NCBI GenBank assembly: GCA_038251315.1 | Contig: JBBSBK010000003.1 | Span: forward strand, 8,227 to 72,226 | DNA from: JBBKXP01 sp038251315 | Lineage (GTDB): Bacteria; Pseudomonadota; Alphaproteobacteria; Rhodobacterales; Rhodobacteraceae | Direction: 5' to 3' | Length of the DNA stretch: 64,000 nt | Part shown: positions 1-11,707 of the stretch, piece after piece | Position numbering within the stretch: position 1 is the stretch's first letter | Layout of the letters: the number at the start of each line of letters is the position of its first letter | Program-made: the position numbers and the translations under genes | The notes under the pieces: model-generated | Database searches by the model: none | Seen by the model: the letters and a program-made list of their open reading frames with translations, nothing else | Told to the model about the DNA's origin: nothing

Positions 1-687
1 CTTTCGGAAATGGCGACAGGCGATTTGAAGGCATTGCGGCGAAAGGTGCAAATGGTCTTTCAGGATCCGATGGCCGCGCTCGATCCGCGGATGCGTGTCG
101 GCGAGCTGATCGGCGAACCGCTTCTCATCCACGGCCTTGGAAATGCCGAAGAACGTCGCGCCGCAGTGGGCGCGCTGATGGAGCGGGTGGGCCTGTCACG
201 CGACCAGATGAACCGATTTGCGCACGAGTTTTCCGGTGGCCAAAGACAGCGCATCTGCATTGCTCGCGCCCTGACGCTGAAGCCCGATCTTATCATCGCC
301 GACGAATGCGTCTCGGCGCTGGATGTTTCCGTTCAGGCACGTGTGCTCGAGCTTCTTGACGCGCTGAAACGTGAATTTGGTATCGCCTACCTGTTCATCA
401 GCCACGACATGGCCGTGGTCGAGAACATCTCGGACCGGGTCGGCGTGATGTATCTTGGCCAGATTGTCGAGCTTGGAACCCGCGATCAGGTCTTCGGCGA
501 CCCGCGCCACCCCTACACACAGCGGCTGATCGGCGCAGTACCTGTTCCCGATCCGTCCCACAAACGCGCTCCATCGCCGCGACTTGTCGGCGACGTTCCC
601 AGCCCGGTCCACCCGATCGGACACGGACCGGTTCGGGTGCGGCTGATCGATAGGGGCGGTGGCCATCTGGTCGGTCAGCATGTGTAA
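1..687 (+). CDS. Oligopeptide/dipeptide ABC transporter ATPase (5' partial)
   Basis: This is the C-terminal part of a peptide-type ABC ATPase (DppF/OppF family), which powers import of peptides or similar solutes at the inner membrane. The frame is open from base 1, so the start and Walker A lie outside the window. Visible in order are the Q-loop (VFQDP), the ABC signature (FSGGQRQRICIARAL), Walker B (LIIADE), the D-loop (SALD), the switch histidine (FISHDM) and the C-terminal oligo_HPY extension (HPYTQRLIGAVP). This extension marks the peptide/nickel branch of ABC ATPases. The rest of the transporter should lie upstream. The exact substrate cannot be told from the ATPase. Confidence 0.9.
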   Translation, partial: LSEMATGDLKALRRKVQMVFQDPMAALDPRMRVGELIGEPLLIHGLGNAEERRAAVGALMERVGLSRDQMNRFAHEFSGGQRQRICIARALTLKPDLIIADECVSALDVSVQARVLELLDALKREFGIAYLFISHDMAVVENISDRVGVMYLGQIVELGTRDQVFGDPRHPYTQRLIGAVPVPDPSHKRAPSPRLVGDVPSPVHPIGHGPVRVRLIDRGGGHLVGQHV

Positions 688-981
688 GTCAATCAGGCCA
701 TGCGTCAAAGCCGGGGGAATCGACCGTCAGCACCCGGTGCATCGTCCGATCGGATAATCCGGCGCGGAGAGCCTGGTTAAACCATGCCTCACCCCCTGTT
801 CCGCAGCGGCCAGCTTGCAAACCGCGAGTGGAGTGAACCGCGCGCGACGTAGTGGCATTGATTCGTGAACCGACCCTTGCTTTTTGAGGCGCACAGGCAT
901 CGCGAGGCTTGGAGCGGCGTCTTCGTTGCAAGAACCGAGCAAACCAGAACAAAAGCGAACTGGCGATTTCAACAAAAGATC
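688..981. other. Intergenic stretch without a recognisable gene
   Basis: The 294 bp between the ABC ATPase stop and the tRNA-Ser hold no reading frame I can support. A minus-strand frame over 689-952 has no family features and no good ribosome binding site. No strong hairpin or promoter is evident, so termination of the ABC operon is not visible here. Confidence 0.5.
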
Positions 982-1071
982 TGGCGGAGAGACAGGGATT
1001 CGAACCCTGGGAAGGCTTGCACCCTCAACGGTTTTCGAAACCGTCCCGTTCGACCACTCCGGCACCTCTCC
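982..1071 (-). tRNA. tRNA-Ser (anticodon CGA)
   Basis: On the minus strand the sequence begins GGAGAGG and ends TCTCTCC-G-CCA, a 7-bp acceptor stem (one G-U pair) with an encoded CCA at 984-982. The anticodon arm is ACGGT-TTCGAAA-ACCGT, giving anticodon CGA, which reads UCG serine codons. A long variable arm precedes the T arm (CAGGG-TTCGAAT-CCCTG). The 90-nt length with an extended variable arm is typical of class II serine tRNAs. Confidence 0.96.
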
Positions 1072-1231
1072 GACCTGGGTGGCAACGGGCGGCATTTAAT
1101 CTGGCGTTCGGGCCCGCGCAACCCCAAATGCGCGGTCTAGGAGGTGGTGCGCGCGCTGACATTTGCGTCATGGGTCTTGGATTGTCCGGGGCCAGGCCAT
1201 ATCAAGGGGAAACCCGTTCAAAGGACATCCC

Positions 1232-2059
1232 ATGTTCAATCGTTTCGCCGTCGCCCTGACCTTTGGCCTGACAGTTGCCGCGCCGAGCCTTTCTGCGCAG
1301 ACCGCGCCTGAACGGGTGTATGACGCGGTCGGAATGCCCCAGATGATCCAGATCATGAGCCAGGAGGGCATCGATTACGGCGAACAGATCGCGGCCGAGA
1401 TGTTCCCCGGCATTAGCGCATCGGCATCCTGGATCGATCTGGTTGCTGCCATCTATGAACCCGGCGCCATGGCAGTGCGGGTGCAGGATGATCTTGCGAC
1501 GGCCCTCGATAGGACGGACACCGACGCCATGGTCGCTTTTTTCACCTCCGAACCGGGACACAGGATCGTCGCCCTCGAAGTATCGGCGCGGCGGGCCTTT
1601 CTGGATGATGCAGTGGAACAGGCAGCCAAAGAAAGCGCCGCCATCGCGCTGAGCAACGAAACCCCGCGGTCGCGTCAGATCGCGGAATTCATCGACGTCA
1701 ATGACCTGATCGAAACCAACGTCTCGGCTGCGCTGAATTCGAACTATGCTTTTTACATGGGGATGCTGGACGGTGGCGCGTTCCCCGGCGCGATGTCCGA
1801 GAGCGACGTGCTGGACAATGTCTGGGCGTCCGAAGCCGAAGTGCGCGCCAGCACGACCGAATGGATGTTTGCGTTTCTGACGCTGGCCTATCAACCGCTG
1901 TCAGACGCCGATCTGGATGCCTATATCGCTTTCACCCAAACCCCGGCGGGCAAGGATCTGAACCGGGCGATGTTCGCTGCTTTCGATGGGGTGTTCGACG
2001 ACAACAGCCATGCGCTGGGTCTGGCGGCAAGCCAGATGATGCTGCGACAGGAGCTTTAG
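1232..2059 (+). CDS. DUF2059 domain protein, exported
   Basis: A 275-residue protein whose first 22 or so residues form a signal peptide (MFNRFAVALTFGLTVAAPSL, cleavage near LSA-Q), so it should be periplasmic. The C-terminal half resembles DUF2059, with helical segments around DADLDAYIAF and TPAGKDLNRAMF. Function is unknown for this family. The ATG at 1232 is preferred because AAAGGA lies 7 bp upstream and the signal peptide begins there; a TTG at 1163 would add a charged 23-residue leader. It ends tail to tail with the lipoprotein gene at 2056, overlapping by 4 bp. Confidence 0.75.
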   Translation: MFNRFAVALTFGLTVAAPSLSAQTAPERVYDAVGMPQMIQIMSQEGIDYGEQIAAEMFPGISASASWIDLVAAIYEPGAMAVRVQDDLATALDRTDTDAMVAFFTSEPGHRIVALEVSARRAFLDDAVEQAAKESAAIALSNETPRSRQIAEFIDVNDLIETNVSAALNSNYAFYMGMLDGGAFPGAMSESDVLDNVWASEAEVRASTTEWMFAFLTLAYQPLSDADLDAYIAFTQTPAGKDLNRAMFAAFDGVFDDNSHALGLAASQMMLRQEL

Positions 2060-2361
2060 CGCCCGTAAATCGATAGGGCTGTCACCAGCGCGCCGGGATT
2101 GGCATCGTAGAGTCCGAGGTTGCCTTGCAGTTGCAGTGTGCGCGCGTAGCGATCCTGCTGCGGCACGCCGGCGACGTCGAAGGCGCGGGTCAACAGGGGC
2201 CCACCACCGGCATTGATCTCAGCGATCAGGGCGGGATGGTTGGACTTTACCAGAACCTCGACCGCGCCGTTGGTCGCGCCGATGGCCGGAATATCGCGCA
2301 GGTTTCCGTCGGTCGTGCATGCCGCCGACAGGGCGCAAAAGACTAGGACGAACAGGCGCAT
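2056..2361 (-). CDS. Small putative lipoprotein
   Basis: A 101-residue protein starting MRLFVLVFCALSAAC, a hydrophobic signal ending in a lipobox-like SAAC. Residue 15 would be the lipidated cysteine, although Ser at -3 is not the commonest choice. The rest is a short soluble domain with no family I recognise. An in-frame ATG 15 bp upstream (2376) is also possible, but GGTGAAA sits directly before the chosen start. The gene is divergent from rplU, whose likely promoter lies just beyond its 5' end. Confidence 0.6.
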   Translation of the reverse strand: MRLFVLVFCALSAACTTDGNLRDIPAIGATNGAVEVLVKSNHPALIAEINAGGGPLLTRAFDVAGVPQQDRYARTLQLQGNLGLYDANPGALVTALSIYGR

Positions 2362-2379
2362 TTTCACCGCTGGCATGGG

Positions 2380-2408
2380 TTGACTTGGGTCACAGTTACG
2401 CAGATAAG
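2380..2408 (+). promoter_or_regulatory. Putative sigma-70 promoter for rplU-rpmA
   Basis: TTGACT (2380-2385) and GATAAG (2403-2408) are separated by 17 bp, and rplU starts about 137 bp downstream. The -10 is weak (4 of 6), so this is a candidate only. It would imply a leader of about 130 nt, long enough for ribosomal-protein feedback, but I did not identify a leader fold. Confidence 0.4.
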
Positions 2409-2544
2409 CCCGCATCCCGGCAAGGTGCTTGTCGGGTCTACAGCGATATGACGCCGATTGCGGCGCGCAGTCTACGGGTGGCCGACCGGCCGCGAACGCC
2501 CCGCAAGGGGGACCCCAAGGCGCGGAACAAAAAAGGAAGATGCG

Positions 2545-3294
2545 ATGTTTGCGGTTTTGAAAACCGGTGGCAAGCAGTACAAGGTCGCCTCGGGCGACGT
2601 TCTGCGGGTCGAAAAGCTGGCAGCGGATGCTGGCGACACGGTACAGTTCAACGAGATTTTGATGGTCGGCACGACGCTGGGGTTGCCACTGGTGGCAGGT
2701 GCCGCCGTGCAGGCCGAGGTGATCGACCACATCAAGGGCGAAAAGGTCATCCATTTCGTCAAGCGGCGGCGCAAGCACAGCTCGCAGCGCACCAAGGGCC
2801 ACCGCCAGCAACTGACGCTGGTGCGGATCACCGACATCCTCGAATCGGGCGGCGACAAGACCAAGATCAAAGCCGCGGCCAATGGTGGCGGTTATGGCGC
2901 TGTCATCAGCGACGGGCGCTATGCCAAGAACAAGACCGATCAGGCCGAAATGGCGCGCCGGGTGAACGAGGGCGAGGCGGAGGCCAAGTCGGCCGAAACC
3001 ACGACGAAAGCCGAGCCCGCGAAAAAGGCCGCCCCCAAGACAGACTCCGCGCCGAAGGCTGAAAAGGCCAAGGCCGCGCCGACAGCGGCCAAAGGCGACG
3101 ATGACCTCAAGCAATTGAGCGGCGTCGGTCCGGCACTGGAAAAGAAACTGAACGCGGCGGGCGTCACCACGTTTGCGCAGATCGCGGCCTGGTCAAAGGC
3201 CGAAATCGCTGAGATCGACGAAAAGCTGGATTTCAAGGGTCGCATCGACCGTGAGGACTGGGTTGCCCAGGCCAAGAAACTGGCAAAAGGCTAA
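2545..3294 (+). CDS. rplU: 50S ribosomal protein L21 with C-terminal helix-hairpin-helix extension
   Basis: Residues 1-103 are L21, a 23S rRNA-binding protein of the large subunit ([14 protein letters not shown]; basic [20 protein letters not shown]). L21 usually has about 103 residues, but this protein has 249. After the core comes a low-complexity Ala/Lys/Glu/Thr linker (about 130-185), then a compact domain of about 63 residues beginning [20 protein letters not shown]. That segment is a helix-hairpin-helix type with the GVGP turn. The start at ATG 2545 is supported by AAAAGGAAGA upstream and by the canonical L21 N-terminus. rpmA follows after 12 bp, the usual L21-L27 operon. The extension is intact in frame and is not a fusion artefact of two adjacent frames. 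Confidence 0.95.
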   Translation: MFAVLKTGGKQYKVASGDVLRVEKLAADAGDTVQFNEILMVGTTLGLPLVAGAAVQAEVIDHIKGEKVIHFVKRRRKHSSQRTKGHRQQLTLVRITDILESGGDKTKIKAAANGGGYGAVISDGRYAKNKTDQAEMARRVNEGEAEAKSAETTTKAEPAKKAAPKTDSAPKAEKAKAAPTAAKGDDDLKQLSGVGPALEKKLNAAGVTTFAQIAAWSKAEIAEIDEKLDFKGRIDREDWVAQAKKLAKG

Positions 3295-3306
3295 GGAGAG
3301 AGACCG

Positions 3307-3576
3307 ATGGCACACAAAAAAGCAGGCGGATCATCCCGCAACGGCCGCGACAGCGCGGGTCGTCGTCTGGGCGTCAAGAAATTCGGTGGCGAGGCCGTCA
3401 TTCCGGGCAATATCATCATGCGTCAGCGCGGCACCAAGATGTGGCCGGGCACTGGCGTCGGCATGGGCAAGGATCACACGATTTTCGCCGTGGTCGAGGG
3501 TCAGGTGAAATTTCACAAGGGCCTCAAACAGCGCACCTTCATTTCGGTCCTGCCCGTCGCGGAGGCTGCCGAATAA
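3307..3576 (+). CDS. rpmA: 50S ribosomal protein L27
   Basis: An 89-residue L27, located near the peptidyl-transferase centre of the large subunit. It begins [20 protein letters not shown], the conserved flexible N-terminus that reaches the tRNA acceptor ends, followed by LGVKKFGGE and [11 protein letters not shown]. Length is normal. There is no N-terminal extension of the kind that is cleaved in Firmicutes. It lies 12 bp after rplU with AAGGAGAGAG as the ribosome binding site, and a strong terminator follows at 3605-3630, so rplU-rpmA forms a closed transcription unit. Confidence 0.98.
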   Translation: MAHKKAGGSSRNGRDSAGRRLGVKKFGGEAVIPGNIIMRQRGTKMWPGTGVGMGKDHTIFAVVEGQVKFHKGLKQRTFISVLPVAEAAE

Positions 3577-3604
3577 GCCGACATCGGTTTTGCAAAAGAC
3601 CAAG

Positions 3605-3630
3605 GGGATCGGCACCGCCGGTCCCTTTTT
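3605..3630 (+). terminator. Rho-independent terminator of rplU-rpmA
   Basis: A 9-bp stem (GGGATCGGC at 3605-3613 with GCCGGTCCC at 3617-3625, one G-T pair) with a 3-base loop, followed by five T residues. It lies about 30 bp after the rpmA stop. Confidence 0.9.
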
Positions 3631-3733
3631 CATGTTGTGGCCCCGTTTCATTTCGGGATCGGGCTTGCGTCGCAACCGATTGGTCACAATGTGAGGTTAA
3701 GAGGGGCCGTTCGCGCGGTTCGGGAGAGGAACC

Positions 3734-4285
3734 ATGAAAATCGACACGCTGACCACCCAACCGACCATTCAGGCCGAGCGTGTTGTCTTGCGCCCGCTTC
3801 GCCGCTCCGATGCCGGACTGATCGCCTTGTATGCCGCCGATGCCCGCGTTGCCAAAGGCACCCGTGGTATCCCGCATCCGCTCCCTCCCGGATTTGCCGA
3901 GGCGATGATCGCGCGGGCCACCGGGCCTGCGCACAGCGACGATATCTGGGCAATGGATGGGTCGGGCATGGGCCACGCGGATGTGTTGGGACTTGTCAGC
4001 ATGACGCGGATGGACCGCAGCCAGTCGGAAGTTTACTATTGGGTCGCGCCTGCGTTCTGGAATACCGGGTTCGCGTCCGAGGCCGTGCGCGCCTTGATCG
4101 GGGCCAACCCGCACAAGGCGCACCATATCTTTGCCGAGGTGTTTCAGGACAATCCCGGATCGGCCCGCGTGCTGACCAACTGCGGTTTCGACTATCTGGG
4201 TGATGCTGAGGCATTTTCAGTTGCCCGTAACGCCGTCGTGGCGACATGGACCTATTCGCTGAAAGCAATCCCCGCGATCTCTTGA
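3734..4285 (+). CDS. GNAT family N-acetyltransferase (RimJ/RimL-like)
   Basis: A 183-residue GNAT protein that should transfer an acetyl group from acetyl-CoA to an amine. The order is that of the RimJ/RimL-type GNAT fold: AERVVLRPLRRSDA near residue 15, a central strand ending YYWVAPAFWNTGFASEAVRA (about 100-118; the usual CoA-binding loop is Q/R-x-x-G-x-G/A, here WNTGFA), and NPGSARVLTNCGFDYLG near 140-156. The start has GAGAGGAACC upstream. It sits between the L27 terminator and obgE, 55 bp before obgE, in a conserved rplU-rpmA-GNAT-obgE arrangement. The substrate is unknown; a role in ribosome or GTPase biology is only suggested by position. Confidence 0.85.
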   Translation: MKIDTLTTQPTIQAERVVLRPLRRSDAGLIALYAADARVAKGTRGIPHPLPPGFAEAMIARATGPAHSDDIWAMDGSGMGHADVLGLVSMTRMDRSQSEVYYWVAPAFWNTGFASEAVRALIGANPHKAHHIFAEVFQDNPGSARVLTNCGFDYLGDAEAFSVARNAVVATWTYSLKAIPAIS

Positions 4286-4328
4286 GAACCAAGGGGGAAT
4301 GGCGTATCGCCTGCGCCTGAACCGCTGA

Positions 4329-7733
<3,405 letters not shown>

Positions 7734-7737
<4 letters not shown>

Positions 7738-8330
7738 AAACGCGCAACGATCCTGTCTTCGGAAATCTCAAGCGACAAAGTACGTTTGGCCCTTGCCAAT
7801 ATCTCCGGCAACAAGGCAAACTGGACCTGCGCCGGCGAAATGTCCGGCCGGGCGCGGGGGTTGGTCAGGCTGTCCCAAAGGGGTGCATCAATGGCGATGC
7901 GCCGCCCCTCAGCGCTGAGTTCCCAGACAGCCCCAATGCACCGCACCTCGATGTGTCCCCCGAGTGGCATCGCGGTTTCCATGCAAAGCAGCAGCAGAAA
8001 GGCGATCCGCACCTCGGCCCGGGGCTGTTCGCCCGCCGGTTCCCATACGTAGGACAGTCGCCCGCCGCGCGCGACTGCGCCCAATGTCCCGGCAATATCG
8101 GCACGCGACATGCCCTGTCCTTCGCCAGTGGCGCCAAATGCGACCCGGAAAAACCTGATCCGGGCGCTGGCATTTGCCACGCTTTCGGCGATCAGGGCCA
8201 TTTCCGGGCTTTGCGCGATGCCGGTCAGCCCCAAAAGCTCGACCCCATTGCCGATCGCGCCCAGAGGGCTGATAAGGTCATGGCAAATGCGCGACCCGAT
8301 CAGGGCGCAAAGATCGACACGGCTGTTCAT
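7734..8330 (-). CDS. chpT: Histidine phosphotransferase ChpT
   Basis: A 198-residue protein that should pass phosphate from the CckA kinase to the response regulators CtrA and CpdR, the alphaproteobacterial cell-cycle phosphorelay. The phosphorylatable histidine lies in [20 protein letters not shown] (His about 16), a DHp helix like that of a histidine kinase. It is followed by a degenerate ATPase-like C-terminal domain ([10 protein letters not shown]..., [19 protein letters not shown]) without intact N and G boxes, as expected for a transferase. The start at 8330 is set by the family N-terminus and GAGGG upstream. A divergent DUF3553 gene begins only 24 bp away. In non-Caulobacter relatives the pathway controls motility and gene-transfer agents. 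Confidence 0.88.
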
Positions 8331-8354
8331 ACGGCCCTCATAGCCGGGAAATCT

Positions 8355-8543
8355 ATGCAAGGTGTGAACGCGATCCTCGAACCGGGTATGCTCGTACGCC
8401 ATCCGGGGCAACCAGAATGGGGCGTCGGACAGGTACAATCGCACATCGGCGACAGGATCACGGCTAATTTCCGCGAGGTGGGCAAGGTCGTGCTGGACGG
8501 GGGCAGGGTCATGCTGGAAATGGTCGCCGCGAATGAGACGTGA
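8355..8543 (+). CDS. DUF3553 domain protein
   Basis: A 62-residue protein beginning MQGVNAILEPGMLVRHPGQP. The phrase GMLVRHPGQPEWGVGQVQS is the DUF3553 pattern, a small beta-rich fold seen as a stand-alone protein in Rhodobacterales and at the C-terminus of some helicases; the pattern suggests nucleic-acid or protein contact, but no role is established. GGGAA lies upstream of the chosen ATG. It is transcribed away from chpT across a 24-bp gap, so both promoters must overlap or lie inside the opposite gene. Confidence 0.8.
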   Translation: MQGVNAILEPGMLVRHPGQPEWGVGQVQSHIGDRITANFREVGKVVLDGGRVMLEMVAANET

Positions 8544-8599
8544 TCAACCTACGGTAGCCGGGGCAGGGCAGGAGTCAATCCTGTCGCGAGAGAGACTCG

Positions 8600-9358
8600 A
8601 TGCCTGACAACCGCAGCTACGGTGTCCGGTTGGCCGCAGGGCCGGATGATCTGCGGGCGGCGCAGGCTTTGCGCTATGCGGTATTCGTGCGCGAGTTGGG
8701 CGGCGATGGGCCGCTGGTCGATCATGTCGCCGGGCTTGAGGTCGACAGGTTCGATGCCCATGCCGACCATCTGCTGCTGACTGACAAGGCCCGCGGCGAC
8801 ACGGTAGTCGGCGTTTACCGACTGATGCGGGCCGATCAGGCGGCGCGGGTGGGCGGTTTTTACAGCGCGGACGAATACGACATTGGGCCGCTTTTGGACT
8901 CAAATCGCCGCCTGCTGGAACTCGGCCGATCCTGCCTGCATGCCGATCACCGGGGTGGCAGCGCGATGATGCTGCTTTGGCAGGCCCTTGCGGGCTACGT
9001 CGCCGACCACCGGATCGACGTGCTGTTCGGCGTCGCGTCGTTCCACGGGACTGATGTGGCCGCATTGACGCCGGCGCTGTCGATCCTGCATCACCGTCAT
9101 CTTGCCCCGCCTGATTTGCGGGTGCGTGCACTGGCCGACCACTTTCAGCCGATGGATCTGATCCCGATGAACCAGATCGACGCCCGCGCCGCGATGGTGC
9201 AGACGCCCGCGCTGATCAAGGCCTACCTGCGTCTGGGTGGGTTTGTCGGCGAAGGGGCCTTTGTCGATCACGCTTTCAACACCACCGATGTCTGTCTGGT
9301 CATGGACATGGACCGGATGAACGCGACACAGGCGCGACTCTATGGTGGCGCGCCGTGA
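8600..9358 (+). CDS. olsB: L-ornithine N-alpha-acyltransferase (3-hydroxyacyl-ACP dependent)
   Basis: A 252-residue OlsB-type acyltransferase of the GNAT superfamily. It attaches a 3-hydroxyacyl chain from acyl-ACP to ornithine, forming lyso-ornithine lipid, the first step to the phosphorus-free membrane lipid ornithine lipid. Typical blocks are AAQALRYAVFVRELGG (about 20), LLELGRSCLHADHRGG (about 112) and DVLFGVASFHGTD (about 141). It overlaps olsA by 4 bp (GTGA). In marine Roseobacters this lipid is abundant and can rise under phosphate limitation, but I see no Pho box here. Confidence 0.93.
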   Translation: MPDNRSYGVRLAAGPDDLRAAQALRYAVFVRELGGDGPLVDHVAGLEVDRFDAHADHLLLTDKARGDTVVGVYRLMRADQAARVGGFYSADEYDIGPLLDSNRRLLELGRSCLHADHRGGSAMMLLWQALAGYVADHRIDVLFGVASFHGTDVAALTPALSILHHRHLAPPDLRVRALADHFQPMDLIPMNQIDARAAMVQTPALIKAYLRLGGFVGEGAFVDHAFNTTDVCLVMDMDRMNATQARLYGGAP

Positions 9359-10170
9359 CGTGGAACGAAGGTGCGCCGCCGGAACCCGCAATTGGTCCGC
9401 TCGGGTGGATCCGGGCGGGGTTGCGTGGCGCGGTTCTGGGAGGCGTGACATTCGGCTGTCTGGGGCTGCTGCTGCTGGTTCGCTTGATCGAACGACCGCT
9501 GTGCGGCCAGCGCCGCCCGGTAACTCCCTGGATCACGCAATTCGTCTGCCGCAGCGCGTTCGTCATCCTCGGCATCCGTTACCGCACCCGGGGGTTGGTC
9601 ATGACCGATCCGGGCGCGGTGGTTGCCAACCACGCCAGCTGGCTGGATATTTTTGCCTTGAATGCCCGCAGGCGCATTTATTTCGTCGCCAAGGTCGAGG
9701 TCGCCGGCTGGCCTGCGATCGGCTGGCTGGCGCGGGCGACGGGAACCCTGTTCATCAAACGTGACCCGCGCGACGCGGTGGCGCAGGTGCAAGTCTTTCG
9801 CGAACGATTAGCTTTGGGTCACACACTGTTGTTTTTCCCGGAAGGTACATCGACAGACGGTTTAAGGGTTCTGGGGTTCAAACCGACCCTGTTCGCGGCG
9901 TTCTTTGCCGACGGGTTGCGCGAAACGCTGTCGGTACAGCCTGTGACGGTCGTCTATGCCGCAGCACCTGGCACCGATCCGCGTCAATATGGATGGTGGG
10001 GAAACATGGAGTTCGGGCCGCATCTGCTGTCGACGCTGGCGGCGGCGCGACAAGGTTCGGTAACGGTGATCTATCATTCACCGATGCGGGTCGCGGATTT
10101 CACCGATCGCAAGGCGTTGGCCGCAGCCGTTGAATCTGCGGTGCGGGGCGGATTGAAGGTCGCCGTCTAA
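9355..10170 (+). CDS. olsA: Lyso-ornithine lipid O-acyltransferase
   Basis: A 271-residue 1-acyl-glycerol-3-phosphate-acyltransferase-family protein that completes ornithine lipid by acylating the 3-hydroxyl group of lyso-ornithine lipid at the inner membrane. It has a hydrophobic N-terminal segment (VTFGCLGLLLLVRLIE, about 36-51), the HX4D motif (NHASWLD, about 93-99) and the FPEGTSTDG substrate block (about 161). It begins at GTG 9355, overlapping the olsB stop. The stop codon overlaps that of the divergent ThiE-like gene by a few bases. Confidence 0.92.
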   Translation: MTWNEGAPPEPAIGPLGWIRAGLRGAVLGGVTFGCLGLLLLVRLIERPLCGQRRPVTPWITQFVCRSAFVILGIRYRTRGLVMTDPGAVVANHASWLDIFALNARRRIYFVAKVEVAGWPAIGWLARATGTLFIKRDPRDAVAQVQVFRERLALGHTLLFFPEGTSTDGLRVLGFKPTLFAAFFADGLRETLSVQPVTVVYAAAPGTDPRQYGWWGNMEFGPHLLSTLAAARQGSVTVIYHSPMRVADFTDRKALAAAVESAVRGGLKVAV

Positions 10171-10784
10171 GCCATTGCTTTCGCGAGGACCGTCAAGGTT
10201 GCCGCGGCGTCGTCCGAACGCCAGATTTCATCGCCCATACCAAAGAAATCGGTGATCGGGGTCAAGGTGCGGATCAGGTCGGCGTCCAGCGCCCCTTCGG
10301 CCACCACCGGCACCTCGACCATGTCCGACCACCACGCGAAGAGTTCCAGGTCCGCCCGCCGCCCGTCACCCAACGACGACACGCCGACCGGGCCGAAACT
10401 GACATAATCCGCCCCGAGTTCTCCCGCCGTCAGCCCATCGTGGCGCGATGCGGCGCAAAATGTGCCGATGATCGCGTCGTCGCCCAAGGCCTTGCGCGCC
10501 GCTTTGACCGACCGGGCCGCGTCGGTCAGGTGCACACCGTCCAATCCGAGCCGTTCGACCAGCATCAGGTGACTGTCGATTACCAGCGCGACGTCACGGG
10601 CATGGGTGACTTCGCGCAGGGCGTCTGCCATCTTGCCGATCCGGGCTTCGTCCCGGCTCGCCATGCTGAGCCGCACGCACGCCACGGGAACGGCATCAAG
10701 ACAGGCCGCTAAACAGTCGGGAAAGCTGGATAATTCAATCTCGGATGGGGTGATGAGATAGATTTGCGGCAGATCGTTAGCCAT
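10167..10784 (-). CDS. ThiE-like protein (thiamine-phosphate-synthase fold, divergent)
   Basis: A 205-residue TIM-barrel protein related to thiamine phosphate synthase. The layout is recognisable (PQIYLITP at the N-terminus, VIDSHLMLVERLGLDGVHLTD near 68-88, GADYVSFGPVG near 125). Signature residues of working ThiE are missing, however: the QLRxK pyrophosphate block reads CVRLSM, and GPVFPTxTK reads GPVGVSSLGDG. No other thiamine gene is nearby. It may therefore be a paralogue with another substrate or a regulatory role rather than the synthase. It is convergent with olsA. Confidence 0.65.
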   Translation of the reverse strand: MANDLPQIYLITPSEIELSSFPDCLAACLDAVPVACVRLSMASRDEARIGKMADALREVTHARDVALVIDSHLMLVERLGLDGVHLTDAARSVKAARKALGDDAIIGTFCAASRHDGLTAGELGADYVSFGPVGVSSLGDGRRADLELFAWWSDMVEVPVVAEGALDADLIRTLTPITDFFGMGDEIWRSDDAAATLTVLAKAMA

Positions 10785-10912
10785 GTCGGCCCCCCGGTTT
10801 CAAACGTCCTTGCGCCGTCTTAACCGGCTTTGTGCGGCTTGGCTACGCATCCCGCCGCTTGCGCCAGCCGGGCCCGCCGCGTATCACCCGCCCGAACATT
10901 TCAGGACGCCAG

Positions 10913-11647
10913 ATGAGCGACGCTCCACAACCCGCGTTTGTACTGATCCGGCCCCAGATGGGGGAGAATATCGGCGCGGCGGCGCGGGGAATGTGGAACT
11001 TTGGCCTTGACCGGATGCGTCTTGTCGCACCCCGCGATGGCTGGCCCAATCCGGCAGCTGTGGCGATGGCGAGCGGGGCGGGCCGGTTGCTCGACGCGGC
11101 GCAGGTTTACGCCTCGACAGCCGGGGCCGTCGCCGATTGTCAATTCGTCTACGCCACCACTGCCCGGTCGCGCGAATTGACCAAGCCGGTGCTGTCGCCC
11201 GAGGCGGCGATGGCCGACGCCGCTGCCCGGACCGCGGGCGGGCAAAAGGTTGCCGTGCTGTTCGGCCCCGAACGCGCGGGCATGGAAAACGCTGATATCG
11301 CGCTGGCCAATGTCATCGTGTCGGTCCCGGTCAACCCTGATTTTCCCTCGCTCAACCTCGCGCAATGCGTGCTGTTGACGGGGTATGAATGGCAGCGGGC
11401 GCGAGGTGCGACCCCCGTGGCGCAAGAGGCCGCAGCCGAAATCGCCACCCAGACCGAGATCGAAAAACTGGCGAAACATTACGAGGAACGGATGCAGGAT
11501 GCCGGGTTCTTTTACCCCGTACACAAGGCCGACAGCATGAAGCTGAATCTGCGCAACCTGTGGTCGCGGATGCCGCTGACCCGGCACGACGTGCAGATCC
11601 TGCATGGGATCATGCGGCAAATGGTCCGCTGGAAGGACCGGGGCTAG
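10913..11647 (+). CDS. tRNA/rRNA 2'-O-methyltransferase, TrmJ family
   Basis: A 244-residue SPOUT-class (trefoil knot) methyltransferase. TrmJ 2'-O-methylates position 32 of tRNAs with S-adenosylmethionine. Motif 1 is the N-terminal FVLIRPQMGENIGAAARGM (Asn and Arg substrate contacts). The knot motifs are KVAVLFGPERAGMENADI (about 120) and VPVNPDFPSLNLAQCV (about 143-158). The C-terminal 80 residues are helical, as in TrmJ. The start at 10913 follows TCAGGA with suitable spacing; an upstream extension from 10832 would be atypically Arg/Pro-rich. It lies 60 bp before ctaA, with no terminator between. Confidence 0.9.
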   Translation: MSDAPQPAFVLIRPQMGENIGAAARGMWNFGLDRMRLVAPRDGWPNPAAVAMASGAGRLLDAAQVYASTAGAVADCQFVYATTARSRELTKPVLSPEAAMADAAARTAGGQKVAVLFGPERAGMENADIALANVIVSVPVNPDFPSLNLAQCVLLTGYEWQRARGATPVAQEAAAEIATQTEIEKLAKHYEERMQDAGFFYPVHKADSMKLNLRNLWSRMPLTRHDVQILHGIMRQMVRWKDRG

Positions 11648-11707
11648 GGCCGCTTGCCTCGGCACCGACGCCGCCATAGGTTCCTGCCAAACGACCCGGA
11701 GGCATTG

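Noticed and set aside
689..952. Minus-strand frame ending RVLTVDSPGFDAWPD
   Set aside because: The C-terminal end looks protein-like, but the N-terminal part is Arg-rich and featureless and there is no Shine-Dalgarno. It might be a gene remnant but cannot be supported.
947..960. Possible LexA box (GAAC spaced repeat)
   Set aside because: The alphaproteobacterial box is GAAC-N7-GAAC; here the spacer is 6 bp, and it lies upstream of no SOS gene.
727..1259. Several reading frames across the tRNA-Ser region on both strands
   Set aside because: They are translations through a tRNA gene; similar frames are frequent artefacts. No ribosome binding sites or family matches.
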